DNA from: an uncultured Alphaproteobacteria bacterium
Lineage (GTDB): Bacteria > Pseudomonadota > Alphaproteobacteria > Rhizobiales > Aestuariivirgaceae
Length of the DNA: 6,766 nucleotides
Assembly (NCBI GenBank): GCA_937868035.1
Contig: CALMLK010000457.1
Coordinates: 1 to 6,766, forward strand
Direction of reading: 5' to 3'
The translations under genes were made by a program, and so were the position numbers. Position 1 is the first letter of the stretch. Every line of letters starts with the position of its first letter. The notes beneath the pieces are model-generated. The model did no database searches and was not told the DNA's origin. It saw nothing but the letters and a program-made list of their open reading frames with translations. Below, one piece after another: positions 1 to 6,200 of the stretch.

Positions 1-728
1 GCTGCGAAGAGGCGGGCGGCATCGACCTCATCGTCATTTACAATTCCGGACGCTACCGGATGGCGGGGCGTGGCTCGCTGGCGGGTTTGCTGGCCTATGG
101 CAACGCCAATGAGATCGTGAAAGAGATGGGCCGCGAGGTGCTGCCGGTGGTCAAGCACACGCCGGTGCTCGCCGGCGTCAACGGCACGGACCCGTTCATG
201 CTGCGCGAGCATTTCCTGGATGAACTGAAGGCCATGGGCTTCGCCGGCATCCAGAATTTCCCCACCGTGGGCCTCTTCGACGGGACGTTCCGCAAGAATC
301 TCGAGGAAACGGGCATGGGCTACGGCCTGGAGGTGGACCTCGTGGCGGCGGCGCATGCGAAGGACATGCTCACCACCCCTTATGTCTTCACGCCCGATGA
401 GGCGACCGCCATGACCAAGGCCGGCGCCGACATCGTGGTGGTGCACATGGGCCTGACCACCGGCGGCAACATCGGCGCCGAGACGGCACTCAAACTCGCC
501 GATTGCCCCGGCCCCATCTCCGAGATGGCGGAGGCGGCGCGCAAGGTGCGCAAGGATGTGATTGTCCTCTGCCACGGCGGTCCCATTTCATCGCCGGAAG
601 ATGCCGCCTACATCCTGCGCAACACCAAGGGCATCCACGGTTTCTATGGCGCGAGCTCCATGGAACGCCTGCCCACGGAACGGGCACTCACGCAACAGAC
701 CCGCGATTTCAAGTCCATTCGTTTCTGA
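1..728 (+). CDS. Phosphoenolpyruvate hydrolase-family TIM-barrel protein (Tm-1 C-terminal-like), 5'-truncated by window edge
   Basis: The reading frame (first full codon at base 3) is open from the left edge to TGA at 726-728 and gives 241 residues, so the true start lies upstream; the ATG at 60 is internal because conserved sequence ([18 protein letters not shown]) runs across it. The protein matches the TIM-barrel family Pfam labels PEP hydrolase-like (PF09370), related to the PEP mutase/isocitrate lyase superfamily. Recognisable conserved blocks are [13 protein letters not shown], the [14 protein letters not shown] strand-loop, [32 protein letters not shown], and the C-terminal [11 protein letters not shown] and [12 protein letters not shown]. 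From memory the family is about 270-280 residues, so some 30-40 are missing. The same domain forms the C-terminal half of plant Tm-1; in bacteria a separate Tm-1-like ATP-binding (UPF0261) gene often lies next to it and may sit just upstream here. The physiological substrate is not established. Only 9 nt separate it from the SRPBCC gene, which suggests co-transcription. Confidence 0.88.
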   Translation, partial: CEEAGGIDLIVIYNSGRYRMAGRGSLAGLLAYGNANEIVKEMGREVLPVVKHTPVLAGVNGTDPFMLREHFLDELKAMGFAGIQNFPTVGLFDGTFRKNLEETGMGYGLEVDLVAAAHAKDMLTTPYVFTPDEATAMTKAGADIVVVHMGLTTGGNIGAETALKLADCPGPISEMAEAARKVRKDVIVLCHGGPISSPEDAAYILRNTKGIHGFYGASSMERLPTERALTQQTRDFKSIRF

Positions 729-731
729 GGA
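727..731 (+). promoter_or_regulatory. Shine-Dalgarno site of the tandem-SRPBCC gene
   Basis: GAGGA lies 6 nt before the ATG at 738 and overlaps the TGA stop of the preceding gene. This placement supports ATG 738 as the start and fits translational coupling within one transcript. Confidence 0.7.
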
Positions 732-737
732 ACAGTC

Positions 738-1673
738 ATGGCCCGAGCCTATGCCAGCATCATACTCAATGCGCCTGTGGAAGCGGTGTGGCCGCTGGTG
801 CGCGACTTCAACGCCCTGCCCAAATGGGCGCCCGCCATCGCGCGTTCCAAGATCGAAGGCGGGCTTGCCTCCGACGTGGTGGGCTGCGTGCGCTCGTTCT
901 ACACCCACGATGGCAGTCATATCCGCGAGCGGTTGCTGATGCTCGATGATGCGCGCTACGCCTTCACCTACAATTTCGAGAAGCCTGCCTTTCCGGTGCG
1001 GAACTACACCGCGACACTGCGGCTTCATCCGGTCACACAAACGAACCAGACCTTCGCGGAGTGGGAGGCGACGTTCGACGAAGGGCCGGGCGATGAAGGC
1101 AAGTTTGAAAAGCTGATCTCGAAAGAGGTGTTCACCACAAACCTCAAGAACCTGTCCGCCATCATCAGGCGCGACAAGCCGCAGGCGCCTGCGGGTGCCG
1201 TGCGCTGGAAGGCGGGTCAGCCCAACAAGGTGTGGACCTCGCGCGCCATCAAGGCACCGGTGGACAAGGTCTGGGCCATCATGCGCGATTTCGCCGGCAT
1301 GGGCGGCTGGCATGGCGACATCACCAAGATGCACATGCTGAAGAAGGTGCGCTCCGACAAGGTCTCGGGCGTGCGCGATTTCTATTTCGGCGACGGCCAC
1401 CTGAACGAGGAGTTGCTCCATCTCTGCGACCTGACGCGCAGCTTCAGCTACCGCATCACCCAGTGCGAGATTCCGTGGATCAATTACGTTTCAGGCCCGC
1501 GCCTGTGGCCCGTGACCGTTGATGACACCACCTTCGGTGTCTGGACGGGTGACTGGCAGGCATCGCCGCAGGACGACCTCGTGCTCATTCCGCGCACCGA
1601 GCAGAACGTCTATCAGCGCGGCTTTGCCGAACTGGAGAAGAACTTCTTCGGTAAGCCGAAGCGGTCAGCTTGA
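738..1673 (+). CDS. Tandem SRPBCC (START-like) two-domain protein
   Basis: This 311-residue protein contains two copies of an SRPBCC (polyketide cyclase/START-like) helix-grip fold, a family that binds hydrophobic ligands in a deep cavity. The duplication is visible directly: APVEAVW (12-18), RDF (22-24) and W30 in the first half recur as APVDKVW (173-179), RDF (183-185) and W191, an exact offset of 161 residues. Later blocks also correspond: VRSFYTHDG with VRDFYFGDG, RNYTATLRLHPVT with INYVSGPRLWPVT, and the C-terminal helices VFTTNLKNLS and VYQRGFAELE. There is no signal peptide or membrane segment, so it is probably cytosolic. The start is ATG 738 with a good SD. It follows the TIM-barrel gene by 9 nt, so a shared pathway is likely, but ligand and reaction cannot be read from the sequence. 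Its last 9 bases overlap the convergent transpeptidase gene. Confidence 0.85.
   Translation: MARAYASIILNAPVEAVWPLVRDFNALPKWAPAIARSKIEGGLASDVVGCVRSFYTHDGSHIRERLLMLDDARYAFTYNFEKPAFPVRNYTATLRLHPVTQTNQTFAEWEATFDEGPGDEGKFEKLISKEVFTTNLKNLSAIIRRDKPQAPAGAVRWKAGQPNKVWTSRAIKAPVDKVWAIMRDFAGMGGWHGDITKMHMLKKVRSDKVSGVRDFYFGDGHLNEELLHLCDLTRSFSYRITQCEIPWINYVSGPRLWPVTVDDTTFGVWTGDWQASPQDDLVLIPRTEQNVYQRGFAELEKNFFGKPKRSA
1646..1661. terminator. Hairpin in the convergent gene overlap, possible weak terminator
   Basis: CTTCGG (1646-1651) and CCGAAG (1656-1661) form a perfect 6-bp stem around the 4-nt loop TAAG. Read on the minus strand it lies 3 nt past the transpeptidase stop and is followed by a modestly T-containing run (AAGTTCTTCTCC), not a clean T-tract. 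Read on the plus strand it lies inside the end of the SRPBCC gene, 9 nt before its stop codon. There is no non-coding space between the two convergent genes, so this is the best candidate for ending the minus-strand transcript. Terminator function is inference. Confidence 0.3.
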
Positions 1674-3272
1674 CGGACGCCCGAACAGGGCCGCTTCCAG
1701 CTTGCGGTCGCGGCCATAGACATCCGGCCTGAACTCGATACCGCGCGCGGTGGCAAAGGCCGTGGCGTAGACGATATGGATCGGGATCTTCTGCGGCAGC
1801 ACCACCTTCTTGGTCTGCTGCGTGGCCCAGATGCTGTCGATCAGGTTCTTGCTCATGTTGAGCTTTTCACCCAGCAGTTCGTAGGCCAGGTCGTCGGGGC
1901 GCGAGAGGCGGATGCAGCCGTGGCTGAAAGCGCGCGTGGAATTGGCGAACTTGTCCTTCGCGGGCGTATCGTGAAGATAGATGTTGTGCGGGTTCGGCAG
2001 CATGAACTTCACCTTGCCGAGCGCGTTCTTCGGTCCGGGCTTCTGCCGGAAGGTGAAAGGGAAATTGCCGGAACCATAGGCCGCCCAGTTGACACTGCCC
2101 CAGTTCGCGAGCTTTCCATTCACGAACAGCTCGAATTCCTCGGCGTACTGGTAGGGGTTGGCCTTGAGCTTGGGCAGCATTTCCTTGGTGGCGATGGTGT
2201 AGGGCACCGTCCACGTGGGATTGAGTTCAACATATTCCAGTTGGTGTGAGAACTCCGGGGTCTGGGTGGCGACGGCACCGACGACCACGCCCATGCGTTC
2301 GCGTTCAACCTTGCCCTGCACCCATTCCAGTTCGAAGCCTGCGATGTTGACGAGGAAGTGCTCGTCGCCCAACTGGTCCGGCATCCAGCGCCAGCGCTCC
2401 ATGTTGAGGATGATCTGGCGCTGGCGTTCGCTCGGCTTCACATTCATGGCCGTCACGGTCTGCTTGCCCAGCAGGCCCTTGGCTTCAAGGCCGTGGCGCA
2501 ACTGGAACTTCTTCACCGCTTCGAAGAGCGTGGCGTCATACTTGGCCGAGGCCGAGTCCGGCCCATCGTAGTCGCCGGTGAAGGTGAGGAGTTCGCGGAT
2601 CTTTGGCACGCGCGCGTCGCTGCCGCCCGGCTTCAGGCTGTCGCCCTGGCCGATCACCGGCCATTCGAAACCTTCGTTGATGACGCGCGTGTAGGCCTTC
2701 AGCATGCGCTTCAGCGTCTGGTAGTGGTTGTTGCGTGGCTCGAACAGCGAGAGCGCCTTGCCTGCGTCCTGCTGCTTCTGCATTTCAGTCAGCACCCGCA
2801 GTGCATCGATGGTCTTGCGATTGCGGAAGAGATTGGGATCGACCTTCTGCGGCGCGACGCGGCCGATCTTCAGGTCGGCGGCGTAGGCGATGAAGAAGGC
2901 GGAATAGTAGAGTTCGGCCTTGGCGCCTTCAGCCGCACCGCCCGATTGCGCGGCGGAAGCAAGGTCACGCAAGGCATCGATGGGATAGGCATTGGGATCA
3001 AGGCCATCCAGCGTGGCGTTCTGCAGGCGCTGCAGGAACTGCTGCATGTGGCCCGTGCCCACCCAGTAGGGTGCCGCCCTGCCCTTCACATAGAAGGCGC
3101 TGAGGGCACTTCGCACCCGCTCGATGGGGAGGGGCATGCGGGCCGCGCCGGAGAGCGTATCGCCCACGGCCGCCTGCACTGCGGAAGCGGGTGCTGCCGC
3201 TTCTGCCGCGAAGGGAGCGGCCAGCACCAGACCTGCCAACAGAATGCTTCGCTGCAACCACTTCAGCATCAT
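1665..3272 (-). CDS. Periplasmic L,D-transpeptidase, YcbB/LdtD-type (YkuD catalytic domain)
   Basis: The enzyme would form 3-3 peptidoglycan cross-links (or attach proteins to peptidoglycan) in the periplasm. With the start used here it has 535 residues: a Sec signal peptide (MMLKWLQRSILLAGLVLAAP, likely cleavage after AEA at about residue 25), an N-terminal YcbB-type region (FYVKGRAAPYW; then ATLDGLDPNAYP), a peptidoglycan-binding-like segment (TLFEAVKKFQLRHGL with GLLGKQTVTAMNV), then the YkuD domain. Catalytic signatures are H434 (YLHDTP), H451 and nucleophile C453 in SHGCIRLSRP. I chose ATG 3272 because AGGAG (3279-3283 on the complement) lies 6 nt before it; the longer reading from TTG 3278 would begin directly against that SD. 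ATG 3269 is also possible. It lies 47 nt downstream of the glutamine synthetase-like gene on the same strand and overlaps the convergent SRPBCC gene by 9 bp. Its length suits large proteobacterial LDTs. Confidence 0.9.
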   Translation of the reverse strand: MMLKWLQRSILLAGLVLAAPFAAEAAAPASAVQAAVGDTLSGAARMPLPIERVRSALSAFYVKGRAAPYWVGTGHMQQFLQRLQNATLDGLDPNAYPIDALRDLASAAQSGGAAEGAKAELYYSAFFIAYAADLKIGRVAPQKVDPNLFRNRKTIDALRVLTEMQKQQDAGKALSLFEPRNNHYQTLKRMLKAYTRVINEGFEWPVIGQGDSLKPGGSDARVPKIRELLTFTGDYDGPDSASAKYDATLFEAVKKFQLRHGLEAKGLLGKQTVTAMNVKPSERQRQIILNMERWRWMPDQLGDEHFLVNIAGFELEWVQGKVERERMGVVVGAVATQTPEFSHQLEYVELNPTWTVPYTIATKEMLPKLKANPYQYAEEFELFVNGKLANWGSVNWAAYGSGNFPFTFRQKPGPKNALGKVKFMLPNPHNIYLHDTPAKDKFANSTRAFSHGCIRLSRPDDLAYELLGEKLNMSKNLIDSIWATQQTKKVVLPQKIPIHIVYATAFATARGIEFRPDVYGRDRKLEAALFGRPSS

Positions 3273-3278
3273 GCGCAA

Positions 3279-3283
3279 CTCCT
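3279..3283 (-). promoter_or_regulatory. Shine-Dalgarno site that decides the transpeptidase start
   Basis: The minus strand reads AGGAG, then TTGCGC, then ATGATG. The 6-nt spacing fits ATG 3272, and 9 nt fits ATG 3269. The TTG at 3278-3276 abuts the SD with no spacer and is an unlikely start. Confidence 0.65.
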
Positions 3284-3319
3284 GTCCCCGGGTTCAGAAT
3301 CAAAGTGATAGCATGACAC

Positions 3320-4669
3320 TCAGACGTTGAGGAGAAGATATTCCCGTTCCCACGAGCTGATGACGCGGCGGTAGTGCTGCATTTCCTCGAACTTGACGTC
3401 CTGGTAAGCCTCGACGAACTTTTCGCCCAGCACCTGCTTCAGGGCCTTGGTGTAGTTCAGCTTGTCCAGCGCTTCTTCAAGGTTGATGGGCAGTGTGTGG
3501 GCGTAGCGGTAGGCCGAGCCTTCCACCGGTTCCGAGGGCTTGATGCGTTCGACCATGCCGAGATAGCCGCAGGCCAGCGACGCGGCGAAAGCAAGGTAAG
3601 GATTGGCATCCGCCCCCGACACGCGATTTTCCAGGCGGAGATTGCTGGGATCGGACGAGGGCACGCGCAAGCTCACCGTGCGGTTGTCGAAGCCCCAGTG
3701 CACGTTGGTGGGCGCATCGGAATCCGGCACAAGGCGGCGGTAGGAATTCACGTTGGGTGCACACATGGGAAGCGCCGCCGCAAGATAGCGCTGCAGGCCG
3801 CCAATGTGATTGAGGAAGACCTTCGAAGGCTTTCCATCCTTGCCAGAGAAGATGTTCTTGCCAGAACGCAGATCCAGCACCGACTGGTGGATGTGCATGG
3901 AAGAGCCCGGCTCGTTGGCGTGGGGCTTGGCCATGAAGGTGGCGTACATGTCGTGCTTCAGGGCAGCCTGGCGCACCGTGCGCTTGAAGAGGAACACCTG
4001 GTCGGCGAGTTCCAGCGGATCACCGTGGTTGAAGTTGATTTCCAGCTGTGCCGGCCCGCTCTCGTGCGAGAGCGTGTCGACGTCCAGTTCCTGGGCTTCG
4101 CAGTAGTCGTAGATGTCCTCGACGATCGGATCGAAGTCGTTGGCGGCGTCGATGCCATAGGCCTGGCCACCCGGTTCCTTGCGGCCCGAGCGCCCGACGG
4201 CGGCCTCCAGCGGATAGTCGGCGTCGGGGTTGCGCTTCACCAGATAGAATTCCAGTTCAGGCGCCACCACGGGCCGCCAGCCCTTTTCCTTGTAGAGCTG
4301 CAACACGCGCTTCAGCACATGGCGGGGCGCGATGGAGACGGGTTCATCGTTGAGATGGAAGACATCGCAGATCACCTGGGCGGTGGGCTCCGTGTACCAC
4401 GGCACCATGCGCACGGTATCCACGTCCGGCTCCATGTAGACGTCGATGGCGCTGTCGCTCACGGCCTGCGTGTCCTGCACGTAGCGGCCGTTGATGGTGA
4501 GCGTGAAGATTTCTTCCGGAATGCGGAGGCCGCGGTTGCGCTGGCCCTTGAGGAATTTCTTGGGCGGCAAAATCTTGCCGCGCGCCGTGCCGGACATGTC
4601 GGCCACCAGGCACTCCACCTCGCTGATGCGGTTGCTGGTGATGTATTCCTCGAACTTCGGATGACTCAT
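3320..4669 (-). CDS. puuA: Glutamine synthetase-family enzyme, gamma-glutamylputrescine synthetase (PuuA)-like
   Basis: This 449-residue protein has the complete glutamine synthetase fold: an N-terminal beta-grasp (about 14-110) and a catalytic barrel (about 115-440). Expected metal- and substrate-binding features are present: E138/E140 in APELEFY, E203 and E210 in HESGPAQLEINF, H259 in GSSMHIHQS, NSYRRLVP (308-315), R330 and R335, and ENR (347-349). The KPHANEPGSSMHIHQS version of the ATP/metal segment, SLRVPSSDPSNLRLENR, and the absence of the NLYDLPPEE-type adenylylation loop of housekeeping GlnA point to the PuuA-like branch that joins glutamate to an amine using ATP. Putrescine is the best guess because an oxidase of PuuB type is divergently transcribed 84 nt away, but related enzymes act on other amines. 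The start is ATG 4669, with no strong SD upstream (AGCGAAC only). The transpeptidase follows 47 nt downstream and could be on the same transcript. Confidence 0.8.
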   Translation of the reverse strand: MSHPKFEEYITSNRISEVECLVADMSGTARGKILPPKKFLKGQRNRGLRIPEEIFTLTINGRYVQDTQAVSDSAIDVYMEPDVDTVRMVPWYTEPTAQVICDVFHLNDEPVSIAPRHVLKRVLQLYKEKGWRPVVAPELEFYLVKRNPDADYPLEAAVGRSGRKEPGGQAYGIDAANDFDPIVEDIYDYCEAQELDVDTLSHESGPAQLEINFNHGDPLELADQVFLFKRTVRQAALKHDMYATFMAKPHANEPGSSMHIHQSVLDLRSGKNIFSGKDGKPSKVFLNHIGGLQRYLAAALPMCAPNVNSYRRLVPDSDAPTNVHWGFDNRTVSLRVPSSDPSNLRLENRVSGADANPYLAFAASLACGYLGMVERIKPSEPVEGSAYRYAHTLPINLEEALDKLNYTKALKQVLGEKFVEAYQDVKFEEMQHYRRVISSWEREYLLLNV

Positions 4670-4753
4670 GATTGTTCGCTATGCTATTGATTTCCGGACA
4701 ATAATGCCCGCTTTCCGCGCGTTCCGGAAGGGGGAGCCTAGAGCGTTGAAAGC
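4670..4753. promoter_or_regulatory. Divergent promoter region between the puuA-like and puuB-like genes
   Basis: The 84-nt gap between two divergent starts must hold both promoters and 5' leaders. It is AT-richer in its left half. A -10-like AATAAT lies at 4700-4705 on the plus strand, without a matching -35. On the minus strand, CATTAT (4706-4701) lies 17 nt from a poor -35 candidate TTCCGG (4729-4724). Also present are a tandem GCTATGCTAT (4678-4687) and ATTGT/ACAAT arms (4671-4675, 4698-4702). Because the space is so short, one regulator bound here could control both directions. That the region is regulatory is near certain from layout; the individual boxes are weak guesses. Confidence 0.5.
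4692..4729. repeat. Two TTCCGGA copies 30 bp apart, candidate operator
   Basis: TTCCGGAC at 4692-4699 and TTCCGGAA at 4722-4729 share TTCCGGA. Their TCCGGA cores are self-palindromic, and the second copy is a perfect 8-bp palindrome. The 30-bp offset is close to three helical turns, so two dimers could bind the same face. The repeats flank the best -10-like sequences, a position fitting a repressor that acts on both genes. The regulator is not in the window and binding is unproven. Confidence 0.35.
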
Positions 4754-6031
4754 ATGAGACAATCCCTGATTGCCGAGAGTTACTACCAGGCGACCGCCAA
4801 GCTGAGCGATGCCTATCCGGCGCTGGCGGGCGACGTTGCCTGCGATGCCGTTGTGGTGGGTGGTGGATTCACCGGGCTCTCGGCAGCGCTTGAACTGGCG
4901 GAGGCAGGACTGTCGGTCGTCGTACTGGAAGCGGGCCGCATCGGTGCAGGCGCATCGGGCCGCAACGGCGGCCAGATCTGCACCGGTTTCTCACCGGGAC
5001 AGGCGCGGCTTGAAACGCAGGTCAGCAAGTCCGACGCGCAGAAATGTTTCGCCCTCGCCGAAGAGGCCAAGGTGCTCATCGAGTCGCGCATCGCGCGTCA
5101 CAAGATCGACTGTGCCCTGACGTGGGGCTATCTGCATTGCATTCCCAAGCCCACGCAGATGGACATGCTGCGCGAATGGGCGGAGGAGTATGCGGCGCTC
5201 GGCTATGCTGGCTGCACGGTGCTCGACAAGCAGGCCCTGCAGGCCAAGCTGGGCTCGACGCTCTATCACGGCGCCATGCGCGAACCGCGCGCCGGTCATT
5301 TCCATACGCTGGACTACCTCGCAGGCCTCGCTGCTGCGGCCACCAGGGCGGGTGCGCGCATTCACGAAAATTCGCGCGTGCTGGAGGTCGATACCGGTTC
5401 TGCACCCTTCGCCCGCACGGCGGCCGGCAAGGTGACGGCGAAGTTCATGGTTATTGGCGGCAACGCTTATCTGGGCAAGACAGTGCCCGCCCTCTCGGGC
5501 CGGGTGATGCCGGTCACCAGCTACATCATCACCACGGAACCACTTGGTGAAGCGCGGGCGAAGAGCCTCATCATGGACAACGAGGCCGTGGCGGACAGCA
5601 ATTTCATCGTCGACTATTTCCGCCGCACGCCGGACCACCGCCTGCTCTTCGGCGGGCGCGCCAGCTATTCGACGCTGGAGCCTTCCGACCTCGGCGCCTA
5701 CATGCGGCCGCGCATGCTCAAGGTCTTCCCGCAGTTGGCGGATGTGAAGATCGACCATGCCTGGGGCGGCTATATCGCCATCACCTCAAACCGGATTCCC
5801 GATTGCGGGCGGTTGTCGGCCACCACCTACTATGCCCACGGCTATTCCGGTCAGGGCGTGGCCCTGGCGCAGATGTACGGGAAGCTGATGGCGGAGGCCA
5901 TCCGCGGCACGGCGGAACGCTTCGACCTCCTCGCCCGCTTCCGCCACCTCCCCTTCCCCGGCGGCCCCATCCGCACGCCGCTCCTTGCGGCAGCCATGCT
6001 GTACTACCGGATCAAGGACGCGCTGAGCTGA
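4754..6031 (+). CDS. puuB: FAD-dependent amine oxidoreductase of the DAO family, gamma-glutamylputrescine oxidase (PuuB/OrdL)-like
   Basis: The 425-residue protein is a DAO-type flavoenzyme close in length to E. coli PuuB. The N-terminal Rossmann dinucleotide motif is VVVGGGFTG (G36, G38, G41) with the ribose-binding acidic residue E59 in VVVLEAG. GASGRNGGQ (66-74) is the usual FAD-contacting loop. The C-terminal HAWGGYIAITSNRIPDCG (from H335) and HGYSGQGVALAQ (362-373) are typical of the PuuB/OrdL group. By analogy it would oxidise a gamma-glutamylated amine to the aldehyde with release of ammonia and H2O2, using the product of the divergent synthetase. ATG 4754 is forced: an in-frame TAG lies at 4739-4741 and no alternative start falls between. 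The SD is poor; GGGGGAG at 4730-4736 is 17 nt away, and only GAAAG lies close. There is no signal peptide. Another glycine/sarcosine-type amine substrate is possible. Confidence 0.82.
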   Translation: MRQSLIAESYYQATAKLSDAYPALAGDVACDAVVVGGGFTGLSAALELAEAGLSVVVLEAGRIGAGASGRNGGQICTGFSPGQARLETQVSKSDAQKCFALAEEAKVLIESRIARHKIDCALTWGYLHCIPKPTQMDMLREWAEEYAALGYAGCTVLDKQALQAKLGSTLYHGAMREPRAGHFHTLDYLAGLAAAATRAGARIHENSRVLEVDTGSAPFARTAAGKVTAKFMVIGGNAYLGKTVPALSGRVMPVTSYIITTEPLGEARAKSLIMDNEAVADSNFIVDYFRRTPDHRLLFGGRASYSTLEPSDLGAYMRPRMLKVFPQLADVKIDHAWGGYIAITSNRIPDCGRLSATTYYAHGYSGQGVALAQMYGKLMAEAIRGTAERFDLLARFRHLPFPGGPIRTPLLAAAMLYYRIKDALS

Positions 6032-6200
6032 GGCTTCCGTCGCGGGCGGCGCAATGATGTGCGTCCGTCATCGCGCGTCATGTCGGAAAATGATGCTGGG
6101 TTGGCGGCAGCGGGCGGGTGCGTTGCCGAAAGACTGCGCAGGAAGGATCATCAAGAAAACCGCCGCGCAGCGGCGCATCACCCGTGCAGGAAACCCGCCC
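6032..6200 (+). promoter_or_regulatory. Intergenic leader with possible RNA secondary structure
   Basis: This is a 169-nt non-coding stretch between the oxidase stop and the next start. I see no clear rho-independent terminator (no stem followed by a T-tract) and no good -35/-10 pair. Several complementary segments exist: GGGCGGGT (6112-6119) with ACCCGCCC (6193-6200), nested CTGCGC (6134-6139) with GCGCAG (6165-6170), and, as an alternative, CGCCG (6161-6165) with CGGCG (6171-6175). The 8-bp pairing ends exactly at the ATG of the next gene and would occupy the SD-to-start spacer. This could be a regulatory leader or a chance product of high GC. Confidence 0.3.
6188..6192 (+). promoter_or_regulatory. 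Shine-Dalgarno site of the 3'-terminal gene
   Basis: AGGAA at 6188-6192 lies 8 nt before ATG 6201 and supports this start. It sits beside the 3' arm of a possible long-range hairpin. Confidence 0.6.

Noticed and set aside
588..1421. A 277-codon open frame on the minus strand across the TIM-barrel/SRPBCC junction
   Set aside because: It spans two real genes and has no recognisable domain, so it is a mirror-frame artefact.
1689..1715. GGCCGC (1689-1694) and GCGGCC (1710-1715) as a terminator for the SRPBCC transcript
   Set aside because: The loop is 15 nt, no T-tract follows, and the segment encodes the C-terminus of the transpeptidase on the other strand.
2358..3308. A 316-codon open frame on the plus strand, antisense to the transpeptidase
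   Set aside because: It shows no family motifs and biased composition, and it covers the signal peptide and N-terminal domain of a well-supported gene on the other strand.
3320..4669. Housekeeping glutamine synthetase GlnA
   Set aside because: The adenylylation-loop motif of GlnA type I is absent and the ATP/metal segment is of the PuuA-like form; the neighbouring PuuB-like oxidase also favours the amine-glutamylating branch.
3374..4690. A 438-codon open frame on the plus strand, antisense to the puuA-like gene
   Set aside because: The translation is compositionally skewed (rich in H, R, V, A, G) with no recognisable domain, while the opposite strand encodes an intact glutamine synthetase-family protein. 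Such mirror frames are common in GC-rich genomes.
4991..5758. A 255-codon open frame on the minus strand inside the puuB-like gene
   Set aside because: It is rich in R, A, H and G with no motif; the plus-strand flavoenzyme has clear conserved motifs at both ends of this stretch.
6054..6086. Repeated CGTCAT/GATG elements just after the puuB-like stop as a terminator
   Set aside because: Only a 4-bp stem can be formed and no T-run follows; it looks like chance repetition in GC-rich sequence.
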